From positions 549,501 to 613,500 of the forward strand of contig WPIO01000165.1 of the NCBI GenBank assembly GCA_009760855.2: a DNA stretch of 64,000 bases. The letters are read 5' to 3'. The position numbers and the translations under genes were made by a program. Below are positions 55,520 through 64,000 of the stretch, piece after piece. The stretch's first letter is position 1. The number at the start of each line of letters is the position of its first letter. The notes under the pieces were generated by a model. That model was not told where the DNA came from and ran no database searches. It saw only the letters and a list, made by a program, of their open reading frames with translations. The stretch is from Cristatella mucedo (taxonomy: Eukaryota > Bryozoa > Phylactolaemata > Cristatellidae).

Positions 55520-56120
55520 TCAGCTCCCGCTCCCCCTCCTCCCGCTCCCCTCCTCCCGCTTTCGCACCTCCGCTCCCGCTCCCCCTCCTCCCGCTCCCCC
55601 TCCTCCCGCTCCCCCTCCTCCCGCTCCCCCTCCTCCCGCTCCCCCTCCTCCCGCTCCCCCTCCTCCTGCTTTCGCACCTCCGCTCCCGTTCCCCCTCCCG
55701 CAACCCCTCCTCCCGCTTCCCTTCTTCCGCTCCCCTCCTCCCGCTCCCCCTCTTCCGCTCCCGCTCCCCCTCCTTTCGCTCCCGCTTCCCCTCCTCCCGC
55801 TCCCCTCCTCCCGCTCCCCTCCTCCCGCTCCCCTCCTCCCGCTCCCCTCCTCCCGCTCCCCTCCTCCCGCTTTCGCACCTCCGCTCCCGCTCCCCTCCTC
55901 CCGCTCCCCTCCTCCTGCTTTCGCACCTCCGCTCCCGCTCCCCCCCCCCCCCCCCCCCCCCCCCCCCTTCCCCCCCCCCCCCCCCCCCCCCCCTCCGCTC
56001 CCGCTCCCCTCCTCCTGCTTTCGCACCTCCGCTCCCGCTCCCCTCCTCCCGCTCCCCTCCTCCTGCTTTCGCACCTCCGCTCCCGCTCCCCCTCCTCCCG
56101 CTCCCCCTCTTCCCGCTTCC
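55520..56120. repeat. C-rich minisatellite (ctcccgctccccctc units)
   Basis: About 600 bp of degenerate 14-16-bp units with interspersed gctttcgcacctccgctccc units. On the gene's sense (minus) strand it is a long G-rich tract with clustered GGGG runs, immediately upstream of the candidate bZIP exon. Confidence 0.9.
55941..55993. repeat. Poly-C tract
   Basis: Two C runs of about 27 and 24 bases separated by two T. The exact length is likely unreliable in any assembly. Confidence 0.9.
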
Positions 56121-56180
56121 GCCCCAAGCTCCCCTCCGCGGGCCGTGCACGGCTGAGCGACCGACGATGCGCGAGGCAAA

Positions 56181-56257
<77 letters not shown>

Positions 56258-56270
56258 TGCCGCCGCCATC
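56181..56270. repeat. (GCC)n trinucleotide repeat
   Basis: About 28 almost pure GCC units (CGG/GGC on the minus strand). Two minus-strand ATGs lie just before it: one (about 56,290) would give poly-Gly after MLNREQLD, the other (56,269) poly-Ala. From 56,280 to 56,520 the sequence is CpG-rich and could be the promoter side of the gene. Confidence 0.9.
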
Positions 56271-56639
56271 GAGCTGCTCACGGTTCAACATTCGACAGTC
56301 CGTCGTCGCTTCGCTGACGTCAGCTACAGGAGCGTGGCCCGCTCGGAGAGTCGGCGAGAGCGAGCGCAACTCCGCGGCGGATCTGAGGCGAGTCTGAGGC
56401 TGCTGCCGCGACCGCGCTTTTAGGCCGCCGCCGCCGCAGCCCCGCCCCGTGGTTCGCACGCGCCGCGACCTCTTTTCCCTTTGCATTTTTGGCCTCGCTG
56501 CTCGCTTCTTGAACTCCGTAAGTGAGCGTAAGCTCGCTCGCGATCATCGAACGAAACGCTTGCTGAAGGCGTGTCGTAAAGAGAATTTATTACTCGCATT
56601 GTGTACTGCAATCCGTGCTTGTTTACTAGTTGAATAAGA

Positions 56640-57279
56640 TGTTACCCCGCAGCTATAATCAAAAAACCTGCACGAATAGCATCTTTGAAAGGAAGTCGGC
56701 GTAAATGTAAGCTCTTACACCACGCCAATAATAGCAGCAAAGCATGAACCTCAGACGGTGAGCCTAAGAGAACGCAATATTTATTACTTCTGTCGTAAGC
56801 TCCGGCGAAAGTCCGCCTTGGCGGTCGCTCATGGAATAGAAAATATAAAAATAATGTATGCAGTGTAATATAATGTGTATATATAATATGATTCAATAAA
56901 ACTAGTCTTTTGCATTCCTGCAACTTCGTTCTGACGCAAACGCTACATAGCCTTGACCGCATCATTGACCGGGGGAGACTTTACGGAGCGTGCGCACTTG
57001 CATCGCACAGCTGGCTTCGTCGTCTTAGTCCCATTTCTACCGCCGCGGGTCGCCGCGTCGATTGCACTCATTTACAGATATTCTGCTGCGGCTCGACGTC
57101 TGTCGGAGAAGCGACAGGGCGTCACTCTAGCGACAAAAAAATGGCCCCACCTAGCGTTCAATGGAGCCGATCGGTTCCCGTTGCACCGGCAGTAAATTCT
57201 CAAAATTTCAGAAATTCCAAATAAAAAAAAAGAGTTACAATTATGAAAAAATGTAAAATAAAAGCTTAGCTGATTTAGC
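56640..57279. other. Stretch without recognisable gene
   Basis: No family-typical coding frame. Short open frames in both directions have no recognisable motifs. A minus-strand A/T-rich part (56,830-56,900) contains tataata words. Confidence 0.4.
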
Positions 57280-57430
57280 GGCCTTGTTTATGCAGCGTAA
57301 GCCTTTGCGGTTGTCACCGCCGCTTGCAGCGGGCAATAAAGAATCACTCACTGCACGACTCGAACGCAAGACCTGGGTAGTGAATAGCGAGCACCTTACC
57401 TCCTGCGCTGCGGCGCAAAGGAATTGACCG
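57280..57430 (-). mobile_element. tRNA-derived SINE
   Basis: The minus strand has gcgttcgagtcgtgcagtga (B box), then ttattgcccgctgcaagcgg and acaaccgcaaaggcttacg, matching the body of the 16,306/49,820 SINE family. Confidence 0.7.
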
Positions 57431-57794
57431 AAATTTTAAGTGAAGCAATTCGCATTAAAATGATGCCCGCTCGACACGGCCAAAGGCAGGCGACTCTTCC
57501 GACTCGACCCCAAGTCACGCTCCGTGTAATCCGGAAAATCATCGCGAGCTGAGGAAGAGGCGCGTCTGCCCTGCGTCTGCGCTACTCTTTGATCTACGCG
57601 CCTTCGGATAGCAAAGCCAGCCGAACAAACTCCCCCTGCGCTGCTGCTGCTGCTGCTGCTGCATGCGTTCGCTCGCTTCGCTGCGCGGACAATAAATGCA
57701 CGGCGGATTCAGTGGGAAAAGGAAATATTTCTCCGAGGCACCGCTAGGAGAGACAGTGGCCTACGTCATTTCCGCGGTGCGCCAGCTCTCTTGC

Positions 57795-57960
57795 GATGCT
57801 GGTTTGATCTAGCGGCTGAGGTGCTCGCCCCGACCGAGGTCTGACTAAGATCGTGGCCTCGAGCCCCGAGGCATATGTGAAGCGCCTGAATAGAGATTTA
57901 GTTCTCTTGGGGCGCTATACAAATGAATTATATATTATATATTATTATATTATACTGTAC
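57795..57960 (+). mobile_element. SINE with tRNA-like head and LINE family-A tail
   Basis: tRNA-like head (tctagcggctgaggtgctcg as A box region, gtggcctcgagccccgag as degenerate B box) fused to a shortened family-A 3' end (aagcgcctgaatagagattt, agttctcttggggcgctata) and an AT-rich tail. The fusion explains how a non-coding element could use the LINE machinery. Confidence 0.65.
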
Positions 57961-57965
57961 ATATT

Positions 57966-58103
57966 GGTTATACGCCGGTTATACGCCGGTTATACGCCGG
58001 TTATACGCCGGTTATACGCCGGTTATACGCCGGTTACACGCCGGTTACACGCCGGTTACACGCCGGTTACACGCCGGTTATACGCCGGTTATACGCCGGT
58101 TAT
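57966..58103. repeat. 11-bp minisatellite, about 12 units
   Basis: Units of ggttatacgcc with a block of ggttacacgcc variants in the middle. Two further units occur at 58,152-58,172. The sequence ggagagacagt..ctcatttccgc-like at 57,748-57,796 recurs at 58,104-58,151, so array and flank were amplified together. Confidence 0.9.
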
Positions 58104-58233
58104 AGGAGAGACAGTAGCCTACGTCATTTCCGCAGTGTGCCAGCTCTCTATTGGTTATACGCCGGTTATACGCCCCTCTCAGCTACGACTGTGGAGCGCC
58201 GCTCCGCCCCGCCCACCCCAGGTCCGCCTCGCC

Positions 58234-58279
58234 GAGCCGCGGCCGCTGCGGCGGCCTCGAGCCGCAGCGGCCGCGGCTC
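58234..58279. repeat. 19-bp perfect GC inverted repeat
   Basis: GAGCCGCGGCCGCTGCGGC, 8-base loop, exact reverse complement. It lies in CpG-rich sequence (58,190-58,450). Confidence 0.9.
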
Positions 58280-59459
58280 GAGGCCGCCGCCGCACTCTGC
58301 TGTCTGCGAGCCTGTCTGCGCCGCTCGCGGGAGCTGCGACGGCCACGGCGGCGAGATCGGCCTGACAGGACGGCCTGACGGGACGGCTCGGTCCACTCGG
58401 CCGCCATAGCGCGGCGGACGGACGGATGGATTTCGCGCACGCGCCCCGGCGCTCGTCGATGCGGCGACTGACGAGCAATTGGCCTTGAATTGAACCGGAT
58501 TTCCTGCTCGCGTCGGCTGCTGCTGACCGGGCAGCGCAGCAGCCGATGTCTGTTCGCTTACAAATTGCCAGCTGCATCCTGTCACAAGCTGGACGCAGTT
58601 GGATTCTTCTTCCAGTCGTTCGGTACTACGTCGCATTCGGTACATCTGTCGCAAGTCAACGGCTTTCGCGCAGATGCGCACGGTGGATTGGTAATTTGGT
58701 ACGTAGGTGCTTTCCATAGCAGTCCTTGACCTTGGCTTCGCTGCCGCTCAACCTTTCTTTGTGCGTTTTTCGGCGCCGTTAGGCTGCTGCCTTTCTTTCA
58801 TGCCCCATCAAAAGGAATGTCGCATTTGATTTGTTACCCCCTGTCGAAATCTGGGTCGGAAGCAGTTGGATTCTCTTTCCGGTCGTTTGGTACTACGCTA
58901 TTTCATTCTTTGCCTGGCAACTTAGGCGAGGTTTTTATTCGCAATTGTTGAATGCATAGCTTAAGCTGCTGTCGGTCACCTGAAGTGACGGCGAACGATT
59001 CTGGCTATCGTTCCTATCCGTGCATCCACACCCATCCGACCGAATGTGTCAGCTGCTCATAGCAGAAGAAGCCAGCGCGTGCGTTCGTGCGTTCGCAGGC
59101 AGCTATCGATTCGGGCTCTGCCTCGAGTGCTCGAGTCGGACGCTCTCACTGCGATTGCTCTCGACGTGTCAGCTGACTTCGGCTTACCGCGAGTGAGCTT
59201 TAGATTGAGCACTCGATGTGGGACGCGAAGTGATCGCCTCAGCAGAAGTAGGTGCACCGGCACCGTCACAGTGTGCAGGAGGCGAGCTGAAAAGAAGAGC
59301 TGGCATCGCATCACCTCGTTTTGGCGGCAACGTCTGTTCTCCTGCTGCCGACCTTGTGACCTTTTCTCGCCGCTCCGCGCTAGCTCCGGCCTCCGAGCGG
59401 CTCCGCACTTCCTCGGCTACGCCGCTCGCTCTCTCTTCACTGCATGCGATTAAGTGCTA
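58280..59459. other. GC-rich stretch without recognisable gene
   Basis: Several overlapping open frames on both strands, as expected from GC-rich composition. None shows a known motif. It may include a CpG island or first exon. Confidence 0.4.
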
Positions 59460-59580
59460 GAGCGCTGGCTACCGAACGCCGGCTACCGAAAGCCTCTCGG
59501 CTAGGTGTGTAATATAGAAAACTTTCCTGCGCAACACCTGCCTGCCTAGTCTTCGTTGAGTTACTAAAAGAGATACATTA
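59460..59580 (+). mobile_element. LINE family B, tail remnant
   Basis: ctaccgaaagcctctcggct, then tatagaaaactttcctgcgc, aacacctgcc, ending gagttactaaaagagatacattacatta: the family-B 3' end. Confidence 0.75.
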
Positions 59581-59684
59581 CATTACTACGTTTTGGTACT
59601 GTAAGGCATACTTCATCTAAGAGAGATGTGTCTGTGTTACTAGTGAACAATTGCTACGGGCAGCTTGCTGCGTCACTGTCTTAT

Positions 59685-59790
59685 GGCTTTTAGTTAGAGC
59701 TTTTAGTTAAAGCTTTTAGTTGGAGCTTTTATTTGGAGCTTTTAGTTAGAGCTTTTAGTTAGAGGTTAGAGCTTAGAGCTTAGACTTGGC
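59685..59790. repeat. Short-period tandem repeat (cttttagttagag)
   Basis: About seven degenerate units of 13-15 bp (gagcttttagtta variants). From 59,790 to 60,520 no gene or repeat is recognised; the GC-rich open frames there look like composition effects. Confidence 0.8.
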
Positions 59791-60527
59791 TGTTGGCCGG
59801 GTGGAATTGCGCGATGGATGCAGGTTTGCAATCTTGTGACTCTGATGCAAAGCCATGCTTAGGGCACATTTAGTGGTTGCTTGCCTTTGCGATCACGTTG
59901 TGATACGTCACATAAGCCAAAGCTTCTAAGCCTTCATCATGCTGCGGCAGTGACAGGAGCAGTGGTCCCCTAATCCATAGAGCTGCCCACACTTCTAGCT
60001 CGGAGTCACTGATCTCTCACCGATGGCCGGGGCGGTGCGTTTTTCCACTGGGGGCGGGTCTTTGAGTTGGACAAATGTCTTGACTGTTCCGAAGCCAGCG
60101 TTTGCATTGATGGACGCACCTTCACAGGCAACGCATACCAGCACGCAGCAGGGTGCCGACGGCCCTTTTCCCGTTCCAGCTCTTCTCCCGCCCTTTCACA
60201 TATAAGCTCTTTCATATATCGGCCCCTTCCCATGTAAGCTCTTCTCTCGTGCCCACTCGAGATCTGGCCGCGAGAATCTTGTCTGCATCGAATCGCGTCG
60301 CTTGTTCCGCCGACCGTCCACTTCGGCTGCATCGGCATCGAAAGAAGCTCCGGCCGCTTCATCATCGATCGCTGAGCAGCGGCGGCGATGCGCTGCCGCT
60401 TCGTGCTCGCATCCGTCGCTTCGGCGTCGGGTCGCTTCGGCCCTGACTCGGCGACCTAGGCGGTCTCTCGCACACGTCGCCATCCGCCAGCCGAGTGTCA
60501 GTGTTCAGCTGGGGTGCGATTGCTCCT

Positions 60528-60690
<163 letters not shown>

Positions 60691-60937
60691 GTCTCGAAGC
60701 GCACCCGCACCACTCGGACGCCTCGCTTGCAGGGAGGAGGCGACCCTCGCCGCCCGCGCCCTCGGCGCCGCCCGCCTCCTCATCCTCCACCCCCTCCGCT
60801 CCGGGCCACTGTCGACGCTTTTTCTGCCGACGCGCGCGCTCGCGCGCCCGACGAGTCGACGAGCGGCAGCCGGCACAAAAAAGCCGAACCTTCGCGAGCG
60901 TCTTCGCGAGGCGGCGTCTTTCTTTTCGAGCGGCGTC

Positions 60938-61096
<159 letters not shown>

Positions 61097-61309
61097 CGCT
61101 TGATGCTCGCCGAGCGAGCTTCGGTTTCTTGCACCTGGCGCGGCGGACCTGGCTACTAGTGCGGTCCGCAGCGCCGATCGACCGCCTTCGCGAGATAACC
61201 TGTTCGGCTCGTTCAGCTCAGCAGCATTCAGCTTCATTCGACGCGAAAGCGACCCGAAAGCCAGGGAGCTGGGGCTGGAGGGGAACTGCATGGTGTAAGA
61301 ATATCCACC

Positions 61310-61335
61310 TTCTCTGCGGAGTGGACAGGTGAGCA
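61310..61335 (+). other. Candidate splice donor of an unassigned 5' exon
   Basis: GTGGACAG/GTGAGC at 61,327/61,328 is a strong donor downstream of GC-rich sequence. No coding exon to pair it with was found, so this is weak. From 61,340 to 61,880 I recognise nothing; a short tandem pair (ttttcgggctgctcg..gattggctgcaagact) occurs at 61,670-61,755. Confidence 0.25.
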
Positions 61336-61883
61336 TGCCGCCGCTAGTTTTTTTGGAATCGCTAGTCCAAGGATTGAGCTTCCGGCGGTTGACTGTGCTT
61401 CCATCGCCACTAGCGAGCTTTTGTCAAAGCTTCTATAAAGCACTGCATCACTTTATCTGCACCACTCATGTACTGGCTTTTATGGATCTCGAAGTCACGC
61501 TAGCATTCGCAAGCCTTGGCGTTATTTATGGGGGCAAAAGCGTGCGTTTGCCCGTGCACTTACGAGTGAGTAATAAGCAGACGACAAAGCCCCCCTCGAT
61601 GGCCTGCCAGATGTTGACTCTTTGTACCCACCTAATGAGTGTTCGGAGCATGCGCGTAGGGGCGTCTCTTTTCGGGCTGCTCGCTGATTGGCTGCAAGAC
61701 TTCGCCAAAATCCCTTTTCGGGCTGCTCGTTGATTGGCTGCAAGACTTCGCCAATCCCTTTATTACGCAACCAGGATTACTGGCCATTGCTGTAGCGCGT
61801 AGCAGCCTGCTCAGGCCAACCAGCTGCTAGCCGACTATTCAGCAACTTCATGAATGAGTAGAGGAGAGACCAAGGCAGAGAGG

Positions 61884-61885
<2 letters not shown>

Positions 61886-61920
<35 letters not shown>
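61886..61920. repeat. Short (GA)n microsatellite
   Basis: About 17 GA units. From 61,921 to 62,205 only a short (CTG)n at about 62,150 is notable. Confidence 0.9.
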
Positions 61921-61922
<2 letters not shown>

Positions 61923-62209
61923 GGCGATATCGGTAGCTAGTTTTTCGGCGTTTGTGGCTCAGATCGTATGCTGGTATTTGCTGTCTCTCCACCAGTGCTC
62001 TCCTTTCTGCTGGCCAAGGCCGCTAGCACTGCGCCACTGCTTCGCTCAGTTTAGAGCGGGCACCTGCTGGCCTCTGCAAACCAGCCGAGACAATTCCCAG
62101 AGGTAGCGGTAGCCTTCGGTGTAGCTAGCCGATTCGAAGGTACTCCGCTGGCTGCTGCTGCTGCTGCCTCTCAGGTGTGTCTACGTCTGGCTGTAACGCA
62201 TCAAAGCAG

Positions 62210-63960
62210 CAAATACAAAGCTGGTGTTATGCTGGAGAGTTATGTAGAGCGCTCAAAGCTCAACGTCAAAGCCTAAGTGGCTTTTCGCACGCGCTTGACA
62301 GCCAGCAGGCTTCACCTCTGCCGCCGCCGCAGTGAAGACGAGAAGAGTCGAGAGAAATTGAAAAGCTGCATCAGCTGTATCGGGAGAGCAACTGATGAGT
62401 GCGTAGCACTGAAGTAGCAGCTCCGGAATAGGTGAGTGCTATCAGGTGAGTGCAGGTGAGAGCTAGCAGGTGAGTGCTGGCAGGTGAGTGCAGGTGAGAG
62501 CTAGCAGGTGAGTGCTGGCAGGTGAGTTCAGGTGAGAGCTAGAAGGTGAGTGCAGGTGAGAGCTAGAAGGTGAGTGCTGGCAGGTGAGTGCAGGTGAGAG
62601 CTAGCAGGTGAGTGCAGGTGAGAGCTAGCAGGTGAGTGCAGGTGAGAGCTAGCAGGTGAGTGCTAGCAGGTGAGTGCATGTGAGAGCTAGCAGGTGAGTG
62701 CTGGCAGGTGAGTGCAGGTGAGAAGTAGCAGCTCCGGAGCGGCTGGTGGTGAGCATGTGTCACAGTCGGCAGCATGAGTAGAGAGGAGTGGAGGAGAGTA
62801 GATGTCGTCGCGTGAGCTAAGTGGAAAGGAGTTCCACGGTGCAAGACCTGCCGAGCAAAGGCTTCTGTCTCCTCGGTGCGACTGAGCCAAGCCCCGGGAG
62901 GAGGAGCCTGCGGGTGAGAGCGCGCGCGCGGAATTTCACTCCGTTTCTGCTTATCGACGGATTCTGCCATCGAAGCTCAGCGAAGGAGACGCGCGGAGGT
63001 GACGCCTCTAGAATTGGTTGAGTAACCTTGCAGCCATATTCACGACTAGCTGCTGTGGCCAAGTGGCCCTTGTTTTGATGGAATTGCAATAATCTAGTCG
63101 AAATAGAACCAGCGAACTCGTTAAATTTCTCGCAAGCCACCGTGGAAGACAATTTTTCTAATCTTGGATATGGATAGGACGTGATGGCTAGCTGTGGAAG
63201 CAGTCGTCTTGATGAAGCTGTCAAAATTTAGGCAGCTATCAAAGACGACTCCTAAATTCCGAGAGGGTGGTGATGGTTGCACACTGGCGTCGACTATTAA
63301 CAAGCAAAGTCTTCTAGTCTAATAGCAGGTTTTTGTGTCAGATGCGTAGCAGTTCTGTTTCATCGTCATTGAGTTTAAGGTAATATGCCCACATCCAGGA
63401 TCGAATTCGTGGCAAGCATTCAGTTTGTCAGTCACTACAGAAATCGTCTGTAACTGCTGCAAACCTCGGCAATTTGTCCTGTCTGTCGTCAACTGCCGAG
63501 CCGTCACATCATGCCAGCCCACTTCCGATCGAGCTTCTCTGATTCAGCTTGTCAAGCGTCGAATCGATATAAAGAGTCTCGGTCTTGCTGACAGGTCACT
63601 TTCGATAGGCTGCCTATCTGACACCCTTGCTCGCCCACAGGGTTCAAGCACCGAGAACTCCTCACCATCTAGTTATCAGGCCAGTCCTCAAGTAACGGAC
63701 GGTAAATGGACCCTTATGGGACTACAAAGGAGACTGGTCTGCTGGATGACTTGACCACCACGCGACACAGGTTGAAACCCGATTGGGCAAGTAGGATTTG
63801 AACCAAGCCAAAAAAACCAAGACTCGTCGGCCAGACCGGTCGTTATTCTCAATCGGTCAGGTAGGATATTGAGATCAGTAGTGTTGAACTCGGCTGATGG
63901 GTTCCGCCAAGCCGAAGCAAACAAAACAAGCAAGAACAAAGCAAGAAAAGTTGGACGACA
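62210..63960 (-). mobile_element. LINE family B, old diverged copy
   Basis: The minus strand reads from RT motif A remains (AEFNTTDLNILPDRLRITTG near 63,880) through a damaged GVPQG region, LKLNDDETELL remnants, SPPSRNLGVVFDSCLNFDSF (63,300-63,180), to the C-terminal GDRSLCSAGLAPWNSFPLSS and a 3' end near 62,210. A minisatellite at 62,430-62,725 interrupts it. Highly degraded; an early family-B insertion. Confidence 0.8.
62430..62725. repeat. Minisatellite built of CAGGTGAGTG words
   Basis: Higher-order array of caggtgagtgctgg and caggtgagagctag units, about 25 copies of AGGTGAG, inside the old LINE. Each unit carries a 5' splice-site consensus on the plus strand. Confidence 0.9.
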
Positions 63961-64000
63961 AAAACCCGGCACAGCATTAAAATAGGTACTATATACTATA

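Noticed and set aside
54959-56317. 452-codon plus-strand open frame (Arg/Pro/Ser-rich)
   Set aside because: It lies over the C-rich minisatellite, poly-C tract and GCC repeat; its length comes from low-complexity DNA. The opposite strand carries the better supported bZIP exon.
57966-58103. CRISPR array
   Set aside because: Units are contiguous 11-mers without spacers, in a eukaryotic context; a minisatellite. The same applies to 62,430-62,725.
58166-58717. 183-codon minus-strand open frame
   Set aside because: CpG-rich sequence with three overlapping open frames and the GC hairpin; no motif and no second copy.

Overview
The window is eukaryotic, almost certainly metazoan, nuclear DNA. The evidence is a multi-exon bZIP gene with GT-AG introns and AATAAA signals, tRNA-derived SINEs, two families of CR1/L2-like LINEs, hAT transposons with zinc-finger transposases, and long microsatellites. 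Nothing supports a bacterial reading. An aquatic or marine invertebrate is my guess from the mix of elements; I cannot name a taxon.

Layout. 1-8.3 kb and 21.9-29.3 kb are two copies of one segmental duplication (LINE pieces, a hAT element, and the N-terminal part of a protein-primed family B DNA polymerase). The LINE block that follows each copy (7.82-10.76 kb and 28.81-32.19 kb) is in opposite orientation in the two copies. 10.8-13.4 kb carries the rest of the polymerase relic and an orphan coding relic, ended by a second hAT element (13.4-15.8 kb). 15.9-17.9 kb and 49.4-54.8 kb are a second duplication pair carrying a bZIP transcription-factor gene. 32.2-47.6 kb holds three broken copies of a pair of phage-tail-fibre-like genes, orphan ORFs and two more polymerase relics, all interleaved with LINEs. 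54.9-64 kb is GC-rich: the candidate 5' part of the bZIP gene, several mini- and microsatellites, SINEs and an old LINE.

Main result. By superimposing the broken copies I infer one ancestral virus-like element. On one strand it had a Polinton/Maverick- or adintovirus-type polymerase followed by orphan genes. Converging on it from the other strand was a tandem pair of tail-fibre-like genes separated by only three bases. Every copy is broken by stops, frameshifts and LINE insertions; no integrase, capsid or packaging gene was recognised. The most convincing host gene is the bZIP gene on the minus strand (exons near 55.0-55.4, 53.8-53.9 and 50.4-50.8 kb), with a 5'-truncated second copy at 16.6-17.3 kb.

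Most open reading frames longer than 60 codons here are antisense or low-complexity shadows. The LINEs are called family A and family B below; these are working names for this window only.
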